From contig JADFLR010000012.1 in assembly GCA_022564295.1 (NCBI GenBank), positions 34,101-98,100 of the forward strand: a stretch of 64,000 nucleotides of DNA, read 5' to 3'. The position numbers were made by a program, and so were the translations under genes. Within the stretch, counting starts at the first letter, position 1, and each line of letters opens with the position of its first letter. Positions 27,108 to 35,983 of the stretch are shown piece by piece. The notes under the pieces are model-generated. The model ran no database searches, had not been told where the DNA came from, and saw only the letters and a list, made by a program, of their open reading frames with translations. Source of the DNA: Bacteroidota bacterium (GTDB lineage: Bacteria > Bacteroidota > Ignavibacteria > Ignavibacteriales > Ignavibacteriaceae).

Positions 27108-28481
27108 TTAACAAACCATTTCATTCTTAATTCTATTAAATTTCAAATATGTTAAATAGGTTATTAAAATTATTATTCCAAGGAAACAAATACTTACTCC
27201 CTCTATACCTGCATATTTACAAAATAATGGTATAATAAAAAGAATAAGTATAGATTCAATAATAGAAATTTTCCAGAATGGTTCTTTTTTTAACGCTCTC
27301 ATATAACTTGTCATTGCAAATTTTAAATGGTGTGGAATAATTGATAGTGAAAACATAGTGAAGGGTAAAAGGGGTAAAAACCTACTAGAAATTTCCGGAT
27401 AAAAGATTTTGAATATAACTACAATTATCAAAAGCAAAACGGAAGTAAAAACAAGAAATATTGTAGAAACTAAAGTAGAATCGAAAAATAATTTATCTAA
27501 TTTTTTATAATCTTTATTTGCTGCATCCATGGCAAATGTTGGTATTTTTGTAGTAATTAGAGTAACGGAAAGGCCCCAAAACATTGTTATAATTGCCCAG
27601 GTAATTCCCATTTGCCCGGCAGTAACTGGCCCTAAAAACCAAAATATCAAAGGCACAATAAAAGAAAAATTTAAATATCCAGAAAGAGAACTAACTGCAT
27701 ATTTCCATTGTAAAGGTAAAATTTCTCTTTTCCATATATCATTTTTTTTTGATTTAAGTTTTATTAAATCTTTTAATATTGATGAGTATTTTTTCTTAAA
27801 AAAGATGAATTGTCCCCAAATATTTATACCAGCAGCAGCAGAGAATAGCCAAAGTTTTCCACCTATTATTATTATTATCCAAGAAGTAATCCTCTCTTGT
27901 AATGATTGTGAAAAACGAAACCTATTAACATTTTCAACTTCATTTATACCTTCAAGGAAAGTTACTCCTGGTGAAATAAATAATTGTAAAGATTTTAAAA
28001 AACTAATAACTAACCAAGGTGCAAGCCAAAATGAGATAGGAATGCCACTATTGTATGACGTTTGTTTCATAAAGAAATATCCGCCAATACTTAAGGATAA
28101 GAAAAGTAGAAGAGATAAAATAGAAAACCATTTAATAGTAAATTGTTTAATATTAGATAATTTTAATATTGCTTGACTATCACCTTCAAAACCTTTTCCA
28201 GGTAAATGATTTATTTTAATCCATTCATGACTAATAAACTGTTGGAGTAATTGTCCAAGCCCCAAAACAAATAAGGATTGGATCCCTAAAACACCTATAA
28301 ATGTATAGTAAAATCCTTGTAAGGTTGGTGAAAAGTAAATTATTATAATTGGTGCTGTAACAGCAGAAGATATGAAAAGCCAAAACTTATTCGAAAAACC
28401 AAATAGAACAGCTCTGTCTTGTATAATATTATTAATAACTACGAATGATTTTTTAATAATACTTTTAATTCTTTTATCCAT
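27108..28481 (-). CDS. Wzx-like polysaccharide/lipid flippase (MOP superfamily)
   Basis: 457 aa with about 12 hydrophobic segments and no large loops. It opens with FWLFISSAVTAPIIIIYFSPTLQGFYYTF and has the repeated short cytoplasmic loops of O-antigen/polysaccharide flippases. It would move a lipid-linked saccharide across the inner membrane. The gene is convergent with the amidohydrolase and lies ~90 bp downstream of the GT4 gene on the same strand, which suggests the upstream enzymes make its cargo. Confidence 0.75.
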   Translation of the reverse strand: MDKRIKSIIKKSFVVINNIIQDRAVLFGFSNKFWLFISSAVTAPIIIIYFSPTLQGFYYTFIGVLGIQSLFVLGLGQLLQQFISHEWIKINHLPGKGFEGDSQAILKLSNIKQFTIKWFSILSLLLFLSLSIGGYFFMKQTSYNSGIPISFWLAPWLVISFLKSLQLFISPGVTFLEGINEVENVNRFRFSQSLQERITSWIIIIIGGKLWLFSAAAGINIWGQFIFFKKKYSSILKDLIKLKSKKNDIWKREILPLQWKYAVSSLSGYLNFSFIVPLIFWFLGPVTAGQMGITWAIITMFWGLSVTLITTKIPTFAMDAANKDYKKLDKLFFDSTLVSTIFLVFTSVLLLIIVVIFKIFYPEISSRFLPLLPFTMFSLSIIPHHLKFAMTSYMRALKKEPFWKISIIESILILFIIPLFCKYAGIEGVSICFLGIIILITYLTYLKFNRIKNEMVC

Positions 28482-28572
28482 TTAATATTGTACAAGCTTT
28501 ATATAATTTCTTATAGAATAATACTGTATCTGTTATTGGATATAGTACTTCAGGATTAAACTCTCGATTTGG

Positions 28573-29637
28573 TTAAGATTTTAGCAAAGAATTATAGAGC
28601 ATCTCATATTGTGCAATTGTATTTTGAATTGGGAATAAATTTATTGGTTTAAAAAATAGTTTTGAATTAAGAAGCAAAGTAATGTGAGATATAATCTCAT
28701 CTTCTGTTTTCGCAACTAACCATTTATCTGATTTATTTGCTGCTCCAACATTATAAGAGACAATGTACATTCCGCTTGCCAATGCTTCAGCAAAAACATA
28801 TCCGAATGATTCATATATTGATGTATGCAATAGAATTTTGCTTTGACTCATATAGTCAATTACTAATGAGCGGTTTACCTCGCCGGTTAACTTAATATTT
28901 TCTTTTAAATTGTTTGATACAATTATATTTTCTAAATTATCTTTCTCTTTACCGCTTCCTATTAGTAAAGCATTAATTTTAGGATGAGTTTCTTTAAGTC
29001 TTTTAATTACTCTTACAAATTGCTCAAATCGCTTTACTGGTATTAATGATCCAACACCTAATATATCGATTATTCTTGCGTTGACTGATATAACATAATC
29101 ATTATTATCTATACCCCATGGAATTGTAACATCTACATTCCTTTTCATAATATCCCCGAACAAGCCGGCTTGATTTTTAGAAAGAGCAACTATTTTTAAC
29201 TTATCCAGGTTAATGAATTTTAAGTACTTGTTTGATTGACTTAATTCCTGCCCCATTAATGTATTGATGTGCGGAAAGTTATATTTATTGCTTAATTTAT
29301 TTCCAATTAAAGCACATTCTCCAAGCCAGAATGAGTGGATCAAAGAAACATCATTATTTGTAATTATCTCTTTAAAATAATTGTAAACCTTTCTCCATGT
29401 AAAAAAACGCAAAGGAAATTTAATATTCTTTCCGCCACAGCTATAAATATTTATTCCATTCCATTTATATTCAGATTTGGTGTAAGGATAATGAAGTGTG
29501 ATAATAGAAAAAATAAAATCGTTACTTTGTTCTGAAATGTGCGAAACAAACTGCTGCAATGACGGAATGCAGTTGTCATCGGTTTCATCTTTTGGGAAAC
29601 CAGGTGTGATAATTACAATATGTTTATTTTTTATCAC
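28573..29637 (-). CDS. GT4 family glycosyltransferase
   Basis: 354 aa, GT-B fold. The N terminus has IITPGFPKDETDDNCIPSL, and the middle has IHSFWLGECALIGNKL. The donor-binding half has VGSLIPVKRFEQFVRVIKRL, LLIGSGKEKDNL and HTSIYESFGYVFAEALASGMYIVSY with the ESFG...E catalytic pair. It overlaps the upstream methyltransferase gene by 4 bp, so the two are translationally coupled. It should add a sugar from a nucleotide donor to the locus product. Confidence 0.88.
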   Translation of the reverse strand: MIKNKHIVIITPGFPKDETDDNCIPSLQQFVSHISEQSNDFIFSIITLHYPYTKSEYKWNGINIYSCGGKNIKFPLRFFTWRKVYNYFKEIITNNDVSLIHSFWLGECALIGNKLSNKYNFPHINTLMGQELSQSNKYLKFINLDKLKIVALSKNQAGLFGDIMKRNVDVTIPWGIDNNDYVISVNARIIDILGVGSLIPVKRFEQFVRVIKRLKETHPKINALLIGSGKEKDNLENIIVSNNLKENIKLTGEVNRSLVIDYMSQSKILLHTSIYESFGYVFAEALASGMYIVSYNVGAANKSDKWLVAKTEDEIISHITLLLNSKLFFKPINLFPIQNTIAQYEMLYNSLLKS

Positions 29638-30401
29638 TTTGTTATCCTAATCCATGGGAAAGGAGAATGCCTAAAGCCGAAAATCTTTTTGAGATTGTTT
29701 TGCACAGCTTTCGGATCATATAGAATCTTATAGTTGAAGTCTTTCAATTCATCAAAAGTATAATGATAATAATGCTTTACCATTTCGGGAAAGCCGTTTG
29801 AAATATAGTAACGAGCTGTTCTTTCTTTCGCATCTGCTAATTCATTTCGATTGTAAATTGGACTGTCGAGAATGTGAATTTCACCTTTATCTGTTAAAAA
29901 ATAGAATAACCTTTTAATCAGCTTGTTGAGATCATTAAAGTATTGGATAGAACTGTTTAAAGTGATAATATCATACGAATGTTTCTCAAAGATGTTATCA
30001 AAGATATTTCCATAAATAAAAAATATGTTTTTGAAATTGAATACACGTGCTGCTTGTTCAAGCTCAAATTTATTTACGTCGAGCGCATAAATATCGATGG
30101 AACTACTGTTGGCAATATTAGCAGAGAACCAACCATTGCCAGATCCTACTTCAAGTAAGTTTAATTTATCATTAAACTTTTGAATATAGTTTGTAAATCT
30201 ATATAACGAACGTTTGCGTAGTTTCCATTCTCTAAAGTGTTGACTAGCAGGTGAGATAGATGGAAGCTTTGAAACTTCGAGATCGGAATAGATTCTTTTT
30301 TCACTCTCTCTAATTTTTAAATAGAGTTTTTCAAATTCTTTATCGAATTTAGAAACAATGTAAATCCCGTTTTCAAATCTGTATTTATTTAAATTTATCA
30401 A
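29634..30401 (-). CDS. Class I SAM-dependent methyltransferase
   Basis: 255 aa. The SAM-binding motif is LLEVGSGNGWFSANIA, with acidic strand IYALDVNKFELEQAARVF and the post-motif YDIITLNSSIQYFNDL. An N-terminal ~70-residue extension is not assigned. It is coupled to the GT4 gene by a 4-bp overlap and sits 43 bp after another methyltransferase gene in the same operon. The substrate is unknown. Confidence 0.82.
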   Translation of the reverse strand: MINLNKYRFENGIYIVSKFDKEFEKLYLKIRESEKRIYSDLEVSKLPSISPASQHFREWKLRKRSLYRFTNYIQKFNDKLNLLEVGSGNGWFSANIANSSSIDIYALDVNKFELEQAARVFNFKNIFFIYGNIFDNIFEKHSYDIITLNSSIQYFNDLNKLIKRLFYFLTDKGEIHILDSPIYNRNELADAKERTARYYISNGFPEMVKHYYHYTFDELKDFNYKILYDPKAVQNNLKKIFGFRHSPFPWIRITK

Positions 30402-30444
30402 TTTCTGTTTGTAAATAATTTGCTGATTGAACAGAGCTTAAATT

Positions 30445-31260
30445 TTACTTAGAGGAATATAAAGCTGTTAAGATGATGTGGTCCCCGATTTTATTAAATG
30501 GAAAGTAGCCGGATAACGATTCATCTAGTTTATTTAGGAGTTGTGTTAATCTCGGGAATTTCTTCTGAAATTTTTCCATTTGCGGGTTCGGAGTGAATAC
30601 AGCTAATCCTTCTAATTTGACCAAAATAAATTTATCTCCCAAAGCTTTCATAACGTTTTTTGAGCTGAAATAATGTGTGTTAAAATGAATACCCTCAATA
30701 TGAGCCAGAGTAGCACTGGTTTTCAACCGCCTAAAAGCAAATTTAAATTTTCCTCTAAATATATTTGCTAATTCCCAGGGACAAATCGGAGGCATAATCA
30801 CCAAACATACTTTCCCCCCATCATTCAGCAAGGATGGGAAAAATTTTGTTGCTTCACTTAAATCGGTAAGGCAGTTGAGTCCGCCAAAATTCGAAAAGAT
30901 AAAATCGAATTTGTTATTCTTAATTTTGTTTAGTTCAGTATATGAACACTGCTCGAAAGATATTTTGTGTGATAACTTATAATCATTTACCTTCTTCCTA
31001 ATCTGCTCTATCATACCATCTGAAATATCAGTTGAATGAACTAAAATACCATTTTGAGCAAAGTAGACAGCATCTGTGCCGGTACCGGAGTTCAGTTCAA
31101 GTAGTTTATCACCCGGATTAAGAAATGACATTGCATGCTTTCTAACCTGCTTTCTCATCCAGATGAGAGTTTGATTCCCTTTTTCATAATAATCATAAAT
31201 AACTGATTGACGAGTGAAGGCGTCTATTACAGCACTGAATTGAAGATCATTCTGTTTCAT
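30445..31260 (-). CDS. Class I SAM-dependent methyltransferase
   Basis: 271 aa. SAM motifs are KLLELNSGTGTDAVYFAQNG, VHSTDISDGMIEQIRKK and FDFIFSNFGGLNCL. After the core it has GGKVCLVIMPPICPWELA and a C-terminal extension. It is 9 bp downstream of the radical SAM gene at 31270-32733 on the same strand, so it probably acts in the same pathway. The substrate is unknown. Confidence 0.85.
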   Translation of the reverse strand: MKQNDLQFSAVIDAFTRQSVIYDYYEKGNQTLIWMRKQVRKHAMSFLNPGDKLLELNSGTGTDAVYFAQNGILVHSTDISDGMIEQIRKKVNDYKLSHKISFEQCSYTELNKIKNNKFDFIFSNFGGLNCLTDLSEATKFFPSLLNDGGKVCLVIMPPICPWELANIFRGKFKFAFRRLKTSATLAHIEGIHFNTHYFSSKNVMKALGDKFILVKLEGLAVFTPNPQMEKFQKKFPRLTQLLNKLDESLSGYFPFNKIGDHIILTALYSSK

Positions 31261-31269
31261 ATATAAAAA

Positions 31270-32733
31270 TCAACCTGGTTTTCCCAGTCTCTTTAATTGC
31301 AGTGATCCGAGGAATGCAGTCGGTATATAATAAAATATTAATAGTGCGGAGCGAAGTTTTCTTTTTGTAATACTTGTTGGTTTCAGGAACAAATTTTTAA
31401 TTATGTTAATACCTTGTTTCTTCCTGTAAACTTTGTGAACATATCGATGCAGCTTTTTATAGAACTTCGGTGGGTAAGTGCTTCTGAACATCACTGCGAG
31501 ATCGTCGGAGTCTGTCCAGTTGGCTTTAGTTTTAAGTTCGTCCTTAACTTTTTCGTAAAATACTGTTCCGGGCAGCGGGTAAGAAACTGAAATACCGATA
31601 TCATCGGGCAAAAGCTCTAAAACCATATCAATAGTTTTTTGAATATCTTCTTTTTGCTCGCCCAGATAACCGAACTGAAGGAAGAAAGCAGTTTTTATTC
31701 CTTTGCTTTTAAGCAGTTTTGTTGCAATGTGTATCTGTTCCACAGTTGTGCCTTTTTCCATTGCATCCAATATTTTTTGTGAACCTGATTCGGCACCTAC
31801 CCATACTGTTTCTGCTCCTGATTCAGCAAGCGCATCAATGGTATCTTCCTGCAAAAGCAAATCAACACGTGACTGAATTTTGTATGTAAATTTTAAATTT
31901 TTCTCTTTTACCAAATTCCTAAAACGCTGCACCCATCCGGGTTTTAATCCGAAGATATCATCACAAACCCAAAAGTGATCGACCGAATAATTGTTAATCA
32001 GTTGCATGATTTCTTCAACAACATTTTCAGGAGAACGAGTACTGTATCGATTTCCGTAAATTGGCTTTGCACACCAGTTACACTTGAATGGACATCCACG
32101 TGTTGTAGCAATATTGAGTGAAAAGAAACCATGATTTTCCAGCCAGATACTTTTATAAGAATTAATATCCACTAAATCCCAGGCGGGCATCGGAATGGAA
32201 TCAAGATCCTTTAAAATATCGCGTCTGCCGGTATTTATTGTTTTTTGATTTGAGATATAAACCAACCCCTGTACATTTTGTAGTTCGCTATTTCCTTCGT
32301 CCAAATTGTTAATCAATTCACCCAAAGTAATTTCTGCTTCACCGAGAATAACATAGTCGGCACCTGTGGCTAAATACATATCGTAATGGTCAGTTGAATC
32401 AGAACTGTTCACTATCACAGTACAGCCGGCTTCTTTACCTAACTCTGTTAAGCGGAAAGCTGCCTCACGCATATTTGTTAAACACATTTTCGTAAGGTAG
32501 TTGAAACCATCATCAAAAATAACGAGGTACTTCGGCTTCTCTTCTTTTAATGCAAGAACAATTTCATCGGGAGATTTTTTCAGGTTTGTATCGAAAAGCG
32601 ATACTCCATATCCTTTTGAACGCATGTAAGCTGCACCGTAAAGAGTTCCTAACGGTGGATACGGCTGCTTTGCTTTCCACTGCTTTGGATCGAACCTGTA
32701 AAAATAGGAATGTGTAAAAAGTATTTTACTCAT
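31270..32733 (-). CDS. B12-binding-type radical SAM protein
   Basis: 487 aa. The N terminus is the cobalamin-domain-like part (PYPPLGTLYGAAYMRSKGY, FDTNLKKSPDEI, ADYVILGEAEITLGELI). The radical SAM motif is C214-x3-C218-x2-C221 (TRGCPFKCNWCAKPIYG), followed by HFWVCDDIFGLK and AETVWVGAESGSQKILDAM. The C terminus is basic and hydrophobic. The start overlaps the stop of the nucleotidyltransferase gene by one base (TGATG). It is the second B12-type radical SAM enzyme in this 14-kb region, and two methyltransferases follow it. Confidence 0.88.
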   Translation of the reverse strand: MSKILFTHSYFYRFDPKQWKAKQPYPPLGTLYGAAYMRSKGYGVSLFDTNLKKSPDEIVLALKEEKPKYLVIFDDGFNYLTKMCLTNMREAAFRLTELGKEAGCTVIVNSSDSTDHYDMYLATGADYVILGEAEITLGELINNLDEGNSELQNVQGLVYISNQKTINTGRRDILKDLDSIPMPAWDLVDINSYKSIWLENHGFFSLNIATTRGCPFKCNWCAKPIYGNRYSTRSPENVVEEIMQLINNYSVDHFWVCDDIFGLKPGWVQRFRNLVKEKNLKFTYKIQSRVDLLLQEDTIDALAESGAETVWVGAESGSQKILDAMEKGTTVEQIHIATKLLKSKGIKTAFFLQFGYLGEQKEDIQKTIDMVLELLPDDIGISVSYPLPGTVFYEKVKDELKTKANWTDSDDLAVMFRSTYPPKFYKKLHRYVHKVYRKKQGINIIKNLFLKPTSITKRKLRSALLIFYYIPTAFLGSLQLKRLGKPG

Positions 32734-33692
32734 CAGTCTAATTCGCTTAATGCAATATTATGTTTTAATTCAAGCTGCTCAAGTTTTTTTCTTAATGATT
32801 CTAAAACTATTTTCTGGAAAAAATTAGGATGATGTTTTGAAATGTTTTTCCTTGTTTTAAATGCTAACCTAAACGTGTCCTCATCTAATTCCCCGTAACG
32901 TTTCTCATCAAACCTAATAAACATCTTCATTATTTTTTCATCAACATAATCACCGAATCGCTTGTTTAATAATGACTCAATCACTTTTTGAATTATTTTC
33001 TTTTTAAATGAAGGTAAATTGGAGACATCCCGTTTAGGGTAATTCGGAACATAGGCTTTTATCCATTGATTTTCTTCGTAAAGATCATTGTAAACATCGG
33101 CACCGTACATAGGAATAAGGGTTGCCAATTCAATAGCCGTATAAATATTTTTCTCTTCAATCTCTAATTCAGTAGTTGAAATAAAATAATTAATGCAGAA
33201 AAACTTGTACGAATTAAGCAGGAACATTTTTTTGAAAAATACAAGTAATATCCGTGTAATCCATAATCTGTTGGGCGCAGTGATTATAAAATAATCTATA
33301 TCCGCTTTTTCATCCATATAACCTTTTGATATTGAACCGGAAAGAAGCACACCCCGTACATAAGGAAAATGAGAAATTAATTTTGAAAATAATTTAGCGG
33401 TATTCATTTTTTTTATTGCACGCTTATTACCTTCAATTCTTTTGGGGGTTAAATGAAGGTTGTGATTTATAGAATAGAATTTATCATTGTTGTAAATAAT
33501 GCCTGAAGAAACTAGCACTTCAAGCTCTTCTAATACTGAAGTTTTGGTATCACCATTAATATTTGAGTAGATATATATTTCTTCCTTGGTTAAAGGATAG
33601 TTGAAAATATCATAATAAGCCAAAGTTTTGATAATACTTTTGGCGAGTGTGCCGATCTCGCTGCTCTGAATATTTTTATGTGCTGATTTCAA
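32733..33692 (-). CDS. Winged-helix / nucleotidyltransferase-fold protein
   Basis: 319 aa. Residues ~15-78 look like a winged helix (TLAYYDIFNYPLTKEEIYI, VLEELEVLVSSGIIY). Residues ~110-175 carry the nucleotidyltransferase core GVLLSGSISKGYMDEKADIDYFI, with the GS and DxD metal motif (D...DID). The rest is alpha-helical. It is the first gene of the minus-strand operon and is translationally coupled to the radical SAM gene. Similar proteins accompany lipid- or glycan-modifying radical SAM genes in Bacteroidetes-like genomes, but I cannot name the substrate. Confidence 0.7.
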   Translation of the reverse strand: MKSAHKNIQSSEIGTLAKSIIKTLAYYDIFNYPLTKEEIYIYSNINGDTKTSVLEELEVLVSSGIIYNNDKFYSINHNLHLTPKRIEGNKRAIKKMNTAKLFSKLISHFPYVRGVLLSGSISKGYMDEKADIDYFIITAPNRLWITRILLVFFKKMFLLNSYKFFCINYFISTTELEIEEKNIYTAIELATLIPMYGADVYNDLYEENQWIKAYVPNYPKRDVSNLPSFKKKIIQKVIESLLNKRFGDYVDEKIMKMFIRFDEKRYGELDEDTFRLAFKTRKNISKHHPNFFQKIVLESLRKKLEQLELKHNIALSELD

Positions 33693-33844
33693 AATTATAC
33701 TTAGCTCAATCTAAATTGGAATTATTAAATATAACTAAAAAAATGTTAATACAATTCGATAAATAAATGTACTTAAACATAATTAGCTTTTAGGATTAAA
33801 ATCTGTAAAACAGGTTACTGTTACTGTGTTTTATTAATCGGGTT

Positions 33845-34285
33845 TTGATGATTTTTATATCAACAATTTTTAATAAAATTCTTTACTCAAATGAGGAAAT
33901 TGAAGTAAATAAATTTCACAATTCAATAGAGATAAGCAAGGAAAAGTTACTTTTATTAGGACATAAAGCGTTAGCACAGGGGACCATAGATGATGGTATG
34001 TCTGGAATCTATGCAATTCCCGGAACACCATCAACAGAAATGACGGAGTAAGTGCAGAAGTCTGAAATTGTCAAAGAATGAAACATTCACCGTTTGGTAA
34101 GCCAGCGAAAAAACAGCAATTGAAGCTGCTTTGGGAATGTCATACTCAGGTAAGCGTTCGATGGCTGCAATGAAACATTTAGGTTTGAATGTTGCTGCTG
34201 ATGTTTTTATGAATTCAGCTAAACCGGTTGCATCAGATCTGCTTCATATTGGAAAGGAAGATATCATCATTCCCAAGCCCTGTTA
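33845..34285 (+). pseudogene. Remnant of indolepyruvate ferredoxin oxidoreductase alpha subunit (iorA-like)
   Basis: Two pieces of the IorA N-terminal domain survive in different frames. The first is KLLLLGHKALAQGTIDDGMSG with IPGTPSTEMTE, in the frame ending at 34051. The second, at ~34103-34285, is TAIEAALGMSYSGKRSMAAM with KHLGLNVAADVFMNSA. Stops and a frameshift separate them, and the ~1.4 kb that would encode the rest of the enzyme is missing. After FMNSA the sequence (KPVASDLLHIGKEDIII) does not look like IorA and may come from another source. Confidence 0.75.
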
Positions 34286-34308
34286 GTTTTGAGACAGCCA
34301 ATTATATT

Positions 34309-35697
34309 TTATTTGGAAACAATTGCTTCAACATCGTCAACAGTTTTTGGAATCGGTTTTCCGAGAATACGAAAACCATCTTCGGTTACTAAAATATCAT
34401 CTTCTATCCGTATTCCACCGAAGCTGCGATATTCTTCTACCCTATCATAATTAATAAACTCAGAAAATTTATTTTCATTTTTCCATTGATCGATAAGTGC
34501 CGGAATAAAATAAATCCCAGGTTCAATTGTAAAAACATAACCCGGCTTTAATGATTTTGCTAATCTTAAATATGCTAATCCGAACTGATCACTTCTTGTA
34601 ATTTCATCATTGTATCCAACGTAATCTTCACCTAATGCTTCCAAATCATGAACATCAAGACCCATCATGTGTCCTAATCCATGTGGAAAGAAAAGAGCAT
34701 GTGCTCCTTGCTGAACGGCCTCATCAACACTTCCATGCATTAAACCGAGATTAGATAAACCCTCTACAATAGTTTTAGCAGCAAGTAAATGAAGGTCTTT
34801 ATTCATTACCCCCGGCTTAACAGCATTTATTGAGGATGTTTCTGCATTCAAAACAATCTCGTAAATATCTCTTTGTTTTGAAGTAAACTTTCCGCTTGCA
34901 GGTATTGTTCTTGTTATATCACTTGCATAATGCATATCAGTTTCAGCACCTGAATCGTTGACTAATAAACTTCCATCCTTAATTTCATTTTCGTGATGGG
35001 GATTATGTAAAATTTGTCCGTTAACAGAAACTATTGGTCGGAATGATAAACCTGCACCGAGTGAGAATGCAATTCCTTCAATCATTCCTGCAATTTTCCT
35101 TTCGGTTAATCCGGGTTTTATCATTTTCATTGCAGCTGTGTGCATTCTGTGTGCAATATCAACTGCTTTATCAATTTCAGCAATTTCTTCTTCCGATTTT
35201 ATAGACCTTTGTGAAACTACAGCTTTTATAAAATCAGATGACACATAATAATTTACTCTCGTTGGTTGAACGCCCAATAATTTACCAATAAGCAAAAATT
35301 GGTTATCTCTGTACTGTGGCAGGAAATGTACTTTTCTCCCCTTCTTAACAGCATCGATTAAAACGTTTTCAAGGTTATCAAAATTTTCAGCTCTGTCTAT
35401 TCCGCTTTTCTCAGCCAATTCATTAAGCCCTGGCTGCTGGCCCATCCAAACTATATCATCAACAGTAAATTCGTGACCATACAATATTGAGGTATTAGAA
35501 TCTATATCAATAAGCGCGGCAAGTTTGGGTAAATCAATACCAAAGTAGTAAAGAAATGTGCTATCCTGTCTGAATGCGTAAGAATTTGCAGAATAATTTG
35601 AGGGAGCTTCGTTATTCCCCAGGAATAAGAGTATCCCTGAATTAAATTGTTCTTTTAAGGTTCTTCTACGATCAATATATGTTTGTGGTTGAAACAT
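34309..35697 (-). CDS. Xaa-Pro aminopeptidase (aminopeptidase P, M24B)
   Basis: 462 aa. The N-terminal domain has the AMP_N features (YIDRRRTLKEQF, FRQDSTFLYYFG). The M24 catalytic domain carries two Asp ligands around NDSGAETDMHYASDITRT, the His ligand in FFPHGLGHMMGLDVHD, the Glu in TIEPGIYF and the second Glu in GGIRIEDDILVT. It cleaves N-terminal residues before proline, in the cytoplasm. The start ATG at 35697 is preceded by GGAG. No operon partner is visible. It faces the OmpA gene across a 286-bp divergent promoter region. Confidence 0.93.
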   Translation of the reverse strand: MFQPQTYIDRRRTLKEQFNSGILLFLGNNEAPSNYSANSYAFRQDSTFLYYFGIDLPKLAALIDIDSNTSILYGHEFTVDDIVWMGQQPGLNELAEKSGIDRAENFDNLENVLIDAVKKGRKVHFLPQYRDNQFLLIGKLLGVQPTRVNYYVSSDFIKAVVSQRSIKSEEEIAEIDKAVDIAHRMHTAAMKMIKPGLTERKIAGMIEGIAFSLGAGLSFRPIVSVNGQILHNPHHENEIKDGSLLVNDSGAETDMHYASDITRTIPASGKFTSKQRDIYEIVLNAETSSINAVKPGVMNKDLHLLAAKTIVEGLSNLGLMHGSVDEAVQQGAHALFFPHGLGHMMGLDVHDLEALGEDYVGYNDEITRSDQFGLAYLRLAKSLKPGYVFTIEPGIYFIPALIDQWKNENKFSEFINYDRVEEYRSFGGIRIEDDILVTEDGFRILGKPIPKTVDDVEAIVSK

Positions 35698-35983
35698 TAT
35701 AATCTCCTGTGATGAATTTTCAGTTTTTATTCAGTAAAACTGTTAACAAATAAAATATTTTATAAAGGAAAGATATTGAAATTATATAATAATATATCAG
35801 GATTCCATTCTTATCCGATTATTTTTTTGATAAATTATTAGTGAAATTTTGTGCAATATAATTTGTTGATGATAATGATTATATTAATATTATCTACTTG
35901 TTAATATTTGAATTGCAAATATTGTATTTTATAAATACTTAAATAATAAAAACTTACTGTAATTATAGAACAAACTGAATTTA

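Noticed and set aside
33845..34051. 68-codon ORF as a separate gene
   Set aside because: It is the first piece of the iorA-like remnant, ended by a stop within the conserved domain.
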